The position numbers and the translations under genes were made by a program. Below the pieces are notes generated by a model, which had not been told where the DNA came from, did no database searches, and saw only the letters and a program-made list of their open reading frames with translations. Below, one piece after another: positions 9,262 to 17,524 of a stretch of 64,000 bases of DNA (position 1 is its first letter; the number at the start of each line of letters is the position of its first letter). Source of the stretch: Sphaerolaimus hirsutus (taxonomy: Eukaryota > Nematoda > Chromadorea > Monhysterida > Sphaerolaimidae); the NCBI GenBank assembly GCA_964036195.1, contig OZ038456.1:8742001-8806000 (forward strand), read 5' to 3'.

Positions 9262-10326
9262 ATGAATAAAAAGAGTAAAGAAGCGTTATTGAAATACTTG
9301 TGGTATGGTAAATATAAAAAAGGAAAATTGTTGGCAAAAAAGATAACGCAGGGATTGTTCGCGAGAGCGCAAGTTCTTTACAACGAGTCAAACAAATATG
9401 ACAAAACAATAACACGAAAATTTGTCACAGAATGGTTAAAAAAACAAACGGGATACGTTTTGACGAAACAAACAAAAAGGTCTAAAAGAAACACGCGTCC
9501 CGTAATTAGTACAGGTATTTACGACTGTCTAAGTATAGATTTGGCTTTTTTAGGACCACCTAAAACTAACTACGGGAACACCGCCGTACTGTTAGCAGTG
9601 GATACTTTTTCAGACATGATACATTTTAGAATATGCAAAACAAAAGCCGCGCCACACGTTACCAAAAAGTTTGAAGAAATACTACGTGAAATTGAAGCGA
9701 GGGGTGGTAGTGTTGAGACAGTATTTTGCGACTATGCAGCCGAATTTCTGAGTAAGGAATTTACTGAATTTTTATCAAATGAAAAAATAACACTAACTCC
9801 ATTAGCCAGTTACCAGAAAAATTCACCCGTCGAGAAAGTAATTTCAACTATTCGACTGAAATTAGCTAGGTTTTATGCCACCACAAAACATAAAAGATAT
9901 TACTTTGCATTGCGATCCATTATCGATGCTATAAATAGAACCCCGCGCAAATATTTAGGCAATAAAGCGCCTATTCAGTTGAACATTTTAGACGATCGTG
10001 AAATCTTTAAAAAGAGATTTCGCCCAAAACTCGAACGAGGATCTTTGAAAAACATAGCTCCAAAAAAGAGACCAAAAGTCAAATTCTCAATTAACGATCC
10101 CGTGAGGGTACGCATCCACAAAACGTTTGCAAAGTCTACGGATCAGAAGTTTTCATCAAACATATATTACATTGCAAAAATTAAGCACAATTTTTGGCCA
10201 TATACTTATTATATTTCCAAAGTGAAAAACGCGTCCAATTCTGAAATATTACCTAAAGTTTATTACGCCGAGGATTTGGTCAATGTTGAAGAAAACGCGC
10301 TGTCGAAAGATGGTGGCGATGACTGA
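9262..10326 (+). CDS. INT: Retroviral-type (rve) DDE integrase of the Polinton
   Basis: This 354-residue integrase inserts the linear element into chromosomal DNA. The RNase H-like core carries the acidic triad D93 (in LSIDLAFLG), D157 (in VFCDYAAEF) and E191 (in NSPVEKVIS), with 33 residues between the second and third, close to the D35E spacing of retroviral integrases. After the core is a basic stretch and a small beta domain (about residues 272-342, RVRIHKTFAKSTDQ onward) in the place where Polinton integrases carry a chromodomain-like or SH3-like fold. I see no HHCC zinc motif at the N-terminus. All catalytic residues are intact. The 3' end overlaps the next frame by 44 nt. Confidence 0.93.
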   Translation: MNKKSKEALLKYLWYGKYKKGKLLAKKITQGLFARAQVLYNESNKYDKTITRKFVTEWLKKQTGYVLTKQTKRSKRNTRPVISTGIYDCLSIDLAFLGPPKTNYGNTAVLLAVDTFSDMIHFRICKTKAAPHVTKKFEEILREIEARGGSVETVFCDYAAEFLSKEFTEFLSNEKITLTPLASYQKNSPVEKVISTIRLKLARFYATTKHKRYYFALRSIIDAINRTPRKYLGNKAPIQLNILDDREIFKKRFRPKLERGSLKNIAPKKRPKVKFSINDPVRVRIHKTFAKSTDQKFSSNIYYIAKIKHNFWPYTYYISKVKNASNSEILPKVYYAEDLVNVEENALSKDGGDD

Positions 10327-10657
10327 ATCAGTACCCGTTTCTCAAACGAACGACGACGAGGCAGCAGAGACAATCGATCAATTCATACCCATGCAACCTA
10401 ATAGAAAAACACTAACATGTAATATAAATAAAAAGATATTTGCTCAAATAGGCATATCAGTGGTACAATTATTGACCGTGATTATTATTCTGGTTTATAT
10501 TTCAACGCGATTACCGCCAAATATCATTGCCGAAAAATCTCCAGAAATATTAAGAGCATTCCTGAGAGTTTTTGATAAAAATTCTGCTCAAGAACACGTT
10601 TATGATTTAATTTTTGCTAATCAGCATAATACAGTCCAAAATGGAACCAAAATCTAA
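10283..10657 (+). CDS. Single-pass membrane protein
   Basis: This 124-residue frame has one clear transmembrane helix (about residues 52-75, IGISVVQLLTVIIILVYIST), an acidic N-terminal side and a charged C-terminal side. Three in-frame ATGs (10283, 10310, 10319) are possible starts. It overlaps the integrase end by 44 nt and the next coding region by 17 nt or more. Polintons often encode small membrane proteins of unknown role near the minor capsid gene. A role in egress, entry or virion membrane anchoring is inference only. Confidence 0.6.
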   Translation: MLKKTRCRKMVAMTESVPVSQTNDDEAAETIDQFIPMQPNRKTLTCNINKKIFAQIGISVVQLLTVIIILVYISTRLPPNIIAEKSPEILRAFLRVFDKNSAQEHVYDLIFANQHNTVQNGTKI

Positions 10658-11699
10658 TGAATATCATATTGACGTTATTTTAGAGACTAACAATGAAGAC
10701 TGTACGGCATCAAATATGGTTTACGATTTTCCCAGTAATATACAATTCAATTTGTCTCAAAATTGGGAAATCGGTTTAACGTCATTGTCGTTTACGCATT
10801 TAGACAGAACAGAATCTATTCTTGAACACGATCAAGAAGAGTATTACATGGTATATGATTTTAATAATAAATTTCATTATGGAAAAATGGATTTCTCCAA
10901 TCTTACGGTCAAAGGAAAGTTTCTCAAAATACCGAGTGGAGACGATTTGATCAATTGTCTCAAAGAAACGTTTCAAAATGCTGTACAGTGTGAGAGTTTG
11001 AAGGAGTTGAAAGAAATGAATGTACCATACTGGCACGAAATGTTCGATTCAATAGAAGCATATCAAAGGCCGGCAACTAAATTCTTTTTACCCAAACCCC
11101 CAGGCGCTAGAAGAAAACGTCAACACGTACCCTTTGAAGATTTAAAGGATAACAATTACGGGCTGGCTAATATAGGAAATTCATTATATTTGCTACGTCA
11201 TGAAAAGCTTTCTCCGATATCCAAAAGTGAGACAGAGACGGAAAGTGATACAAAAATAAAACCTACGCTGGATTTTCAAGCACACGGGAAAAACGCTTTT
11301 GAAGTAAAAACAAATGTTCCAATGATCATGTTATCAGATCCCATGAGAAATTTGTTATCATCGAACAATCATTTATTGAATGACGGGGCTTTGATATATC
11401 CGGGCTCAGAATTCTTTCGTGGGACTCAAATGGTATATATAACCGAAGTTTCGTCACTCCGAAAAACTTTATTCGGCTGTAATAAGGTGTGTCTGGGGAA
11501 CATTTTCTTGGACAACGCAAAGCTCATTCAAAACATTGATTATCACACAAAATTACAAAAGTTTCATTCATTCGATTCAGTTTACACCAATCGACTACAG
11601 TTTTCTTTTTTCTTTGAGAACGGCTCATATGTTAAAACAATACCAGATTCTAGAATTTTTATGTCATTAACTTTGAGGAAGCGTCCTATATTACAATAA
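10641..11699 (+). CDS. Candidate minor capsid (penton) protein
   Basis: This protein of about 352 residues starts at the ATG at 10641. Near residues 30-50 it has the segment FNLSQNWEIGLTSLSFTHL. A W-E-(V/I)-x-L-T motif in this place is, as I recall, common in the Polinton proteins assigned as single jelly-roll pentons. A positively charged segment (ARRKRQH, about residue 158) splits the protein in two. It sits between the membrane protein and the core-like protein, two genes upstream of the major capsid gene, as expected for capsid genes. The penton role would be to fill the fivefold vertices. The call rests on the motif and position and needs a profile or structure comparison. Confidence 0.6.
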   Translation: MEPKSNEYHIDVILETNNEDCTASNMVYDFPSNIQFNLSQNWEIGLTSLSFTHLDRTESILEHDQEEYYMVYDFNNKFHYGKMDFSNLTVKGKFLKIPSGDDLINCLKETFQNAVQCESLKELKEMNVPYWHEMFDSIEAYQRPATKFFLPKPPGARRKRQHVPFEDLKDNNYGLANIGNSLYLLRHEKLSPISKSETETESDTKIKPTLDFQAHGKNAFEVKTNVPMIMLSDPMRNLLSSNNHLLNDGALIYPGSEFFRGTQMVYITEVSSLRKTLFGCNKVCLGNIFLDNAKLIQNIDYHTKLQKFHSFDSVYTNRLQFSFFFENGSYVKTIPDSRIFMSLTLRKRPILQ

Positions 11700-11704
11700 T
11701 AAAT

Positions 11705-12160
11705 ATGGATCACCCCGAATCTGAAAAAGAGTGCGCAAAAATCCATAAGTTTAATTACGGTGTATACAAGACACCTGACGCGGCGTTTTACGAAAATAAT
11801 ATAATGAAAAAAGCAAATTTTACCGGTTTAGTCGGGTTAGGAACACCCGGTATAGCTTCAACTAGATCATTAACTGAACCTCTGATAACCAGCGAAGGTC
11901 AACAAGTCACAAAGTCAATTAAGGACACAGCAGAAAAAACAAAAAAAAGACGGAAATATGTTAAAAAGAAGGTTGGGAAAGGTAAACGGCAAAGTGGCGT
12001 AAAAAAGGGAGGAGGTAGGAGAAGAAAACGGCGCGGTAAAAAAGGTTTACCTCCTTGGTTAAAAAAGGCTGGTAAAGGAAAGAAGAGAACTGGCAAGGGG
12101 CGTAAAAAGAAGTTTAAAAAGAAGAAATATCCCATTTCGATTCCGGTATTTCCAAGGTAG
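11705..12160 (+). CDS. Arg/Lys/Gly-rich core-like DNA-condensing protein
   Basis: This 151-residue protein has a neutral first half and then, from about residue 78, a long run of Lys, Arg and Gly (for example KKKRRK-like blocks and GGGRRRKRRGKKG), finishing with a short hydrophobic end (YPISIPVFPR). The composition is that of a virion DNA-condensing protein. Adintoviruses have been reported to encode a protein related to adenovirus core protein X; this gene is a reasonable candidate by charge, size and position just before the major capsid gene. Composition alone cannot prove homology. It ends 21 nt before the TATA box of the capsid gene. Confidence 0.6.
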   Translation: MDHPESEKECAKIHKFNYGVYKTPDAAFYENNIMKKANFTGLVGLGTPGIASTRSLTEPLITSEGQQVTKSIKDTAEKTKKRRKYVKKKVGKGKRQSGVKKGGGRRRKRRGKKGLPPWLKKAGKGKKRTGKGRKKKFKKKKYPISIPVFPR

Positions 12161-12181
12161 GTACCACCTAATTAATTCGTC

Positions 12182-12189
12182 TATATAAG
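12182..12189 (+). promoter_or_regulatory. TATA box of the major capsid gene
   Basis: TATATAAG lies 43 nt before the MCP ATG at 12225, identical to the PolB TATA box, with TCAC at 12205. It indicates a separate transcript for capsid and protease. Confidence 0.6.
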
Positions 12190-12224
12190 CCGGTAAATAA
12201 GGGATCACTTGTCAATTGTACAAA

Positions 12225-13664
12225 ATGGCTGCCTCGACTGCGAACACGGAAGGAACCACATTTTTTCAACCTGAAACGGCATTAAAACAGAAACCCGATC
12301 CGTCGTCAAGTTTCGTATCATCTAATGATGTTGAGTATTGGTCAGCCCCGTCTGTTGATACAACTTTTGTTCAATCGCAACTTTTTGAAATTCCCCTCAC
12401 AACGCAACATTCAGATTATAACACATCTTGGTCATGGACGATTGATACGTCACAATATTACATCGATTTGTCAAATGTTTACGTTCGCATGCAAATAAAA
12501 GTAGTCAAACCCGATGGAACTAATATACCAACATCCGAACAAGTTGTTGGGCCACCGCCAGTGACAAAAATAATATCGGACAGAATCGCGTTGATACCGG
12601 GCTTTGGGTCAACTTGTTGGCGTAACGTAAGAATTTTTAGTAAAGATGCATTATTATTAGATTTGACGGACAATTTCGGTTACATGATGCTCATGAAAAA
12701 TAAATTATTGACAAATATGGATGAAATTTATAAAGAGAAAGAACGACACGGATTTTTTAATGAACAGTACACACCGGCGATACGAGAAGGCACGAACAAA
12801 AGTTTTAGAGAACGAGCTAAGCAAATAGCAGGAAGCAAAACATGTGTCATGTACTCAAAGCTAGATTTAGATATGTTTACAACTAAACCCAAATGGCCGG
12901 CAGGTTTCCCGCTAACAATAGAATTGGTTAGACACAGCGATCAGTTTTGCATAGAATGTTTTGACGACGAATACGTTGATGCGGCTAAAACTTATAAAAT
13001 AAAAGTACTGAGAATACAATTATTTGCCCTACACCTACAACCCAGCGCGCAATGCGCCATCGCAGTGGAAAAGACGGCGATAAAAAGACCGTTGAAACTT
13101 CATTTTCTCAATACTCGCGTAATTAGGGTGAATGTACCTGGAAACTTGAAACAAACATCTCAGCAAGCCATATACGCTGGAAAGTTACCAAGTTTTTGTC
13201 TAGTTCAAATGATTACTGGAGATAGATACCTAACTCAAGATGTATCAAAAGCAAAGTTTTGCTTCACCCCGGAAAAAATTGAAAGAGCGGCAATGTTATT
13301 TGGAGCTGCGCGCTACCCAATGGTACCTTACTATTTTGATCGAGACGAGGCAAGATCGACGGACTGCGGATATCCACTGGCTTTCACTGAACTGTATAGA
13401 TGCCTAAGAAAAAATTTTAATGTTAAAAACTGCCTAACGTATGATGAATTTAAGTCAAATATGTTTGCTTTAGCTTTTGACCCAGTAGTATGCCCAGTAA
13501 ATGCCGAAAAAACTGATCTATTGTCGATTGGTTCATTAGGCTTAGATTTCTCTTTCCACGAACCAACACCGGCCGAGGGTTTGGTCATACTAGTGTATTG
13601 TTTTTCTATTGCATCACTACATTTACACCCCGATCGGACCATTTTGTCAAACGCCAATTACTAA
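12225..13664 (+). CDS. MCP: Major capsid protein (double jelly-roll, hexon-like)
   Basis: This protein of about 479 residues is the main shell protein predicted to form pseudo-hexagonal trimers. The N-terminal part contains the segment YYIDLSNVYVRMQIKVVKPD, the D-x-Y-(L/V)-K/R-(M/V)-x-I pattern that opens the first jelly-roll of Polinton capsid proteins. The length matches the family. I prefer the ATG at 12225 (AAAATGG context) over the one three codons upstream. The protein has an unbroken frame. The protease ATG follows 62 nt after the stop, so both may be read from the transcript starting at the TATA box at 12182. Confidence 0.85.
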   Translation: MAASTANTEGTTFFQPETALKQKPDPSSSFVSSNDVEYWSAPSVDTTFVQSQLFEIPLTTQHSDYNTSWSWTIDTSQYYIDLSNVYVRMQIKVVKPDGTNIPTSEQVVGPPPVTKIISDRIALIPGFGSTCWRNVRIFSKDALLLDLTDNFGYMMLMKNKLLTNMDEIYKEKERHGFFNEQYTPAIREGTNKSFRERAKQIAGSKTCVMYSKLDLDMFTTKPKWPAGFPLTIELVRHSDQFCIECFDDEYVDAAKTYKIKVLRIQLFALHLQPSAQCAIAVEKTAIKRPLKLHFLNTRVIRVNVPGNLKQTSQQAIYAGKLPSFCLVQMITGDRYLTQDVSKAKFCFTPEKIERAAMLFGAARYPMVPYYFDRDEARSTDCGYPLAFTELYRCLRKNFNVKNCLTYDEFKSNMFALAFDPVVCPVNAEKTDLLSIGSLGLDFSFHEPTPAEGLVILVYCFSIASLHLHPDRTILSNANY

Positions 13665-13726
13665 TTAAGGCGATAATTGGATTGTGGACAGGGGAGTTTG
13701 GTTGTGTGAAAAACGGAGGAGGGGGA

Positions 13727-14245
13727 ATGGATGTGTCAGATATAAAGACTATTATAAATGGCGACGCGACATTGAACAAAAATGGTACGAGGTGCATAAA
13801 TCTCAGTGATAGCAATTTAAACAACGATATCACAGTGGGAAAGGGGGCAGTGTGTTTCTTACAATATCCTGATTTAACTTGGGGGCATTTTATATCCATG
13901 TATAGGATAACGCGTAATCACGTGTTCATTTTCGATTCATTAGGCAGGAAAAATTTATCTCAAAGAGTGATCAGTGATATAAAAATGCAGTTTGATAACA
14001 ATTGCATTTTTTCATTTAATAACGTTGTGATACAAAAAAAAGCTGCCGATACGTGTGGCTTATATGCGCTCATTTTTTTAAAATTAGTGTGTCTGTGTAA
14101 ACAGATTAAAAGTATAAATTCCGTTTTACAAGTTATATCATTAATTTGTAAACACAATGTAAACTATTTATTTGTTGCTTTATTCAATAAGGCGACGACA
14201 ACAGCCGTGTTGTCAAAAGGTGCGAAGGATGTGATATTTAAATAA
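13727..14245 (+). CDS. PRO: Adenain-like cysteine protease (capsid maturation)
   Basis: This 172-residue Ulp1/adenain-fold protease processes virion proteins in Polintons and adenoviruses. The catalytic residues are visible: H54 in LTWGHFISMY, D70 in FIFDSLG, Q103 in the oxyanion position and C110 in ADTCGLYAL. The seven-residue spacing from Q to C equals that of adenain. I chose the ATG at 13727 because the family starts shortly before the first strands, and the upstream open frame reaches back into the capsid gene. All residues of the active site are intact. The stop codon lies inside a short palindrome shared with the convergent gene. Confidence 0.9.
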   Translation: MDVSDIKTIINGDATLNKNGTRCINLSDSNLNNDITVGKGAVCFLQYPDLTWGHFISMYRITRNHVFIFDSLGRKNLSQRVISDIKMQFDNNCIFSFNNVVIQKKAADTCGLYALIFLKLVCLCKQIKSINSVLQVISLICKHNVNYLFVALFNKATTTAVLSKGAKDVIFK

Positions 14246-14264
14246 ATAAATTAAAAAATATCAC
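14231..14264. terminator. Shared end of two convergent viral genes
   Basis: Inverted arms GTGATATTT (14231-14239) and AAATATCAC (14256-14264) enclose an A/T stretch with AATAAA on the plus strand. The protease stop lies in it, and the convergent dUTPase-like gene ends 15 nt to the right, so it probably supplies polyadenylation signals for both strands. Confidence 0.5.
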
Positions 14265-14278
14265 GTCGTTTATGTATC

Positions 14279-15266
14279 TTAACAACTGCAATCCCATTTA
14301 ACTGTTTCAGCGCATACGCTGTTTTCTCCATCGCCGTCGCTGTCCTCTGCGAAATCCGTTGTCTTGCAGTCTGTCTGGAATGGTCTATCCCAGGGTAAAT
14401 AGATGTTGTCTTTCGCTTGAGGCTTCATCCTATTCAGATCAGGGTCCATCGAGCAATTGGTTGAAATCGGCTCTTTCGGTAAGCAAAAGTTTTGATAAGC
14501 TGTCCAATCTTTGAAACTTTTGCCACCCATGAACGAGTCGGGGCATTTCGGTGTGTACCATGAACTACCCCAAACTGGTTCCAGTCCTAGAGCATATTGA
14601 TAATCGTAGGGATCGAGGTCTTCCCCTGCGTAGGAACAGAGTTGTCGTTCGTGCGTGGTGGTGGTGGTGGTGGGTGAAACTAACCAGGTGGTATCGGGTT
14701 TTTACCACTAGCGAAGTCCATGCGGGTAAGAAAATCATGAAATTCTCGTTCACCGTTCATGCAGAAACTGTTTCGCATGGGTGCATTTGGTGGTAATTCA
14801 ACCATTTCTGGAACCATAAACTTTTCCAACACTATATTAGCCACGTGCATTCCTCGGAAAACAAAGAATGGCTTTGTTGACGCGTTGAGCAACAAAATGC
14901 CGCTATTTCCACTGCTGTTGATCAAATCTGTAGTTAATCGGTTATTTCATCAACCATATACAGAGTTAAAATTTGATACTCACCGTTTATCGTCACGACA
15001 CCGTAAAATAACGCGAGGCACAGAGTATTGGAAACTCTAAGGTAAACGCCGGTAGGGGTCCGAAAGCGTACATCCAACATTACATAACATCTACCGCCCG
15101 GAGGGATGTGATACTCATATGCGGAGTAGACGCGAAACCCCACATCATCATAACGATAGGATGGGTTGTATGCATTCTGGGTGATCCTTTGAAATGCTAT
15201 TTGTTTTGGTCTTTCGCCAAAGAACCTGGCGGGATGTGGACCTCCTCGTTGCTGCGGGTCATTCAT
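14279..15266 (-). CDS. Spliced dUTPase-fold protein with lost active-site motifs
   Basis: Three leftward exons (15266-14984, 14927-14685, 14625-14279) are separated by introns of 56 and 59 nt. The donors are GTGAGT and GTTAGT, both acceptors end in CAG or ACAG, and both junctions are phase 1. The total is 873 nt, 290 residues. Exons 1-2 follow the trimeric dUTPase fold in order: VGFRVYSAYEYHIPPG at motif 1, VSNTLC where the PRSG motif is expected, GVVTIN at motif 3 and RGMHVANIVLEKF at motif 4. The motif 1 aspartate, the PRSG serine and the motif 3 catalytic aspartate appear replaced, so it is probably not an enzyme. The last ~140 residues are an unknown Asp/Asn/Cys-containing tail. A TATA-like TATATATAG lies near 15325-15334 on the minus strand. 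A second possible donor (GTAAAA, slightly earlier in exon 2) keeps the same phase. Confidence 0.7.
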
Positions 15267-15640
15267 GTGCTTTGTTTGGGAGATATGGTGGTATTATAAA
15301 AGTTTGAATGCTTGGAACTACCCCTATATATACGTTTCCAGCGAGAAATTGTTACACTGCGCGTTGTAAAGTGTAATTTGATTTGATGTGATCTTATTAT
15401 GTAGCGCGTGCGCGTTGTAAAGCCTAATTTGATTTGATGTAATCTTATTATTGCCGGCGCGTTGTAAAGTAGCTATCAACTGATATAAAAGGCTAGATAT
15501 TTTGCACATTTTCTTTCATACGCATCTTCCTGAGCAGCAGCAGCACTACCGTGATCGGCACTATTCCGATCAGCACTCGAGCAGCATTCAAACTACAACA
15601 CTGCAGCACTCCGCAATCTCCGACAGACAGATTCAGCAAT
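15267..15640. promoter_or_regulatory. Divergent promoter with 40-bp direct repeats
   Basis: Between the leftward dUTPase-like gene and the rightward gene lie two near-identical ~43-bp direct repeats beginning GCGCGTTGTAAAG and containing TAATTTGATTTGATGT (about 15360-15402 and 15410-15452). A third shortened copy of the first part is near 15458. TATATATAG (about 15325-15334) serves the minus strand and TATAAAAG (15485-15492) the plus strand. The repeats probably bind a transcription factor for both genes. Confidence 0.55.
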
Positions 15641-16276
15641 ATGGCAACATACACAGCAGCCAAAATAGCGTCCGCAGCCCAGAAAGCTGTAGGGGCTGCC
15701 ATCGGTGAACATCTCGAAGGCGGCGGCGGCGGCGACGACGAAAACATTATGACCCAGATTGATGAAGACGCATCGGCGGTGGACGACAGACACCAGCAGA
15801 AACTTATTTCGGATGACAGACAGATTTTGATCGACAAACAAAAGCAAAATGAAGGTGGGTATGGAGGAATTTATGGGCGTGAACGGAAAGAGATTGTCTA
15901 CAAAAGACGCAAGATGAATTTTCCGTTATGTACAATGTATTCGTATAAATGGATTTCTTTCGCGTTATGTAGGGTGTGTGAGACGCGCACAAAATATTTA
16001 CCATCTAAACTGTATTCAGATGACAGTATAGAGGTGCAAGTCCGTTTGTGTAGGGGGTGCCGTATTAGACATGAAAAAATGATTGACTCGATTCGTCACA
16101 GACCAACAACAGGGACAGAAAATGAGGTGGGACCCAATAGCCAAGCGGCTGCTTCCAGTGAATTTGGTGGACCGAGTCAATTCGGAGGGGTTCACCCAAC
16201 CCCCCCAATCCCCGAGCCCCCACACAGCTTCCAACACCCCCCGCAACCAGCGACAAAATACACCAAAAGATATTAA
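15641..16276 (+). CDS. Cys-rich protein with paired CxxC motifs
   Basis: This frame of about 211 residues uses the ATG at 15641 (ATATGGCAACA). The N-terminus is Ala/Gly-rich followed by an acidic stretch. Around residues 110-150 it carries CRVCETRTKY and, about 30 residues later, CRGCRIRHEK, a zinc-ribbon-like arrangement. The C-terminal ~50 residues are Pro-rich (PTPPIPEPPHSF). It is the first gene after the TATA box at 15485. The zinc motif suggests a DNA- or protein-binding regulator; no family is recognised. Its last 190 nt overlap another frame, so the 3' part may be removed by splicing. Confidence 0.5.
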   Translation: MATYTAAKIASAAQKAVGAAIGEHLEGGGGGDDENIMTQIDEDASAVDDRHQQKLISDDRQILIDKQKQNEGGYGGIYGRERKEIVYKRRKMNFPLCTMYSYKWISFALCRVCETRTKYLPSKLYSDDSIEVQVRLCRGCRIRHEKMIDSIRHRPTTGTENEVGPNSQAAASSEFGGPSQFGGVHPTPPIPEPPHSFQHPPQPATKYTKRY

Positions 16277-16679
16277 TGAGGGTCCAGTAATCGGTAAACT
16301 TCTGGAAAAAGTCAAAGCAATGAAACAAAATGAGAACAGCCTTATCACCAAAGAAGAGATCATGGACATTGACGACAATTGGGAGGAGGACAAAAACGAG
16401 GAGAAAAATGTGGACAAAGATGAGAGAACAAATGAGTGGCGAAATATAAAGAGTACGTCTACATTCCAACCATGGGGTATAATTTATCGTTGGGGAGATG
16501 GCGACGGTGACGAAGAGAACTCGCTTGAACACACTTGTATAATAGAACCCCGTCAATGTCGCTGCTGCTGCTATGGTGAACACAGTGATGGTGATAAAAA
16601 AAAAAATAAGCCTAGCGTCGCCGCTCCTGGTCGCTATGGCAATGTTATAATAAATATACATAATCATCATAAACAGTGA
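16083..16679 (+). CDS. Acidic ORF overlapping the Cys-rich gene
   Basis: This 198-codon frame starts within the preceding gene; ATG at 16083 or 16122. The protein has a Pro/Ser-rich start, an acidic middle (NWEEDKNEEKN) and a Cys run (CRCCC) near residue 160. The start may not be used at all. It lies in the same frame as the next coding block, from which it is separated by TGA-TAA and a TTTTTCAG acceptor at 16698. Donors such as GTGAAC near 16575 or GTCGCT near 16630 would join the two in phase. So this is probably an internal exon of one right-arm gene rather than a separate protein. Confidence 0.4.
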   Translation: MTRFVTDQQQGQKMRWDPIAKRLLPVNLVDRVNSEGFTQPPQSPSPHTASNTPRNQRQNTPKDINEGPVIGKLLEKVKAMKQNENSLITKEEIMDIDDNWEEDKNEEKNVDKDERTNEWRNIKSTSTFQPWGIIYRWGDGDGDEENSLEHTCIIEPRQCRCCCYGEHSDGDKKKNKPSVAAPGRYGNVIINIHNHHKQ

Positions 16680-16698
16680 TAAATCCCTAATTTTTCAG

Positions 16699-17486
16699 AA
16701 ACCTTCCCAAGATTCTGGTTCAACAGAAAAGGTTCTATTTTTACTCTATCTAATCCGCGAGATTTTTATCTCCGAGCCGACACCACGCCCAGTCAATTAG
16801 ACTGCGTGAGACGTCTTTTATATCTCGTCGTAAATGAACATCTAAACATACGCGATATGAGTCTACAAAATCTAATGGATATGAACATGGCAACACACAT
16901 TGAATGCTTCCAAGCACTACGGCACAAACGCTGCCCTTATTCGGGTCGTCCCGGTTTCCTCCTAGCTCAACGGTTTCTACATTTGCAATACGCTTTGCGT
17001 CCATTTCAAAATGCCTACTTGATGGGTGCTACTTCACCTGAACAGCTGCAGTCCATAATTAAGTCTTGGCCTCAGTCGGAAGAAAATCTGAATACGGCTA
17101 GAAATTACGTGGCGGACAAATACGAAGCTCTGGGGGCTAATGACATCGCCGAAGGGCTTTATCACGATTGGCCCGATGATGGTAAAATTACCCCATGCGA
17201 TGGTAGAAAGGCCATCGTAAAGGCTTGGCAACTGGTGGGGTACTCGTGTCATCCATTATTTGATATGAAATTTCTGGATCACTTGGATCGCTTAGAGATG
17301 GATGAGACGCCAGCCCTGGATTGCGACGGAAACTGCCTTTGGCACAGAGCTTGTAATTTTTTTCTTTTTTTCTTTTTTTTTGTAAAAAATGTAAAAAATG
17401 TAAAAAATGTAAAAAAGGCCTCGCGCCTAAAAATCCTATTTTTTACTCTTACTTTTTTACTCTTATTTTTTCCTAAAAAACCCTAA
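16699..17486 (+). CDS. Right-arm protein with OTU-like DGNC motif, 3' end degraded
   Basis: The frame is open from the acceptor TTTTTCAG at 16698, long before the first ATG at 16806, so it is best read as an exon. About 215 residues are non-repetitive and folded-looking (FPRFWFNRKGSIFT early on, later YVADKYEALGANDI). Close to the end is LDCDGNCLWHRACN (nt about 17317-17358), matching the D-G-x-C-L-(F/W) start of OTU deubiquitinases, whose cysteine is catalytic. Directly after it the frame enters a T-rich tract and a GTAAAAAAT tandem repeat and ends without the rest of an OTU domain. Either the 3' part is lost, or a further intron begins at GTAATT (17354). Confidence 0.4.
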
Positions 17487-17524
17487 AAAAAACCCTATTT
17501 TTTACTACCTATTTTTTACTGTCC
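17354..17524. repeat. T-rich tract, GTAAAAAAT tandem copies and TTTTTTAC repeats
   Basis: A polypyrimidine run is followed by four copies of GTAAAAAAT and then several TTTTTTACT-like units. These are low-complexity sequence at the right margin of the recognisable viral genes and may mark decay of the element's end. Confidence 0.6.

Noticed and set aside
14551..14796. Plus-strand frames across the leftward spliced gene, one with a Trp run
   Set aside because: Antisense of introns and exons of the dUTPase-like gene; the Trp run comes from a GGT repeat in the second intron.
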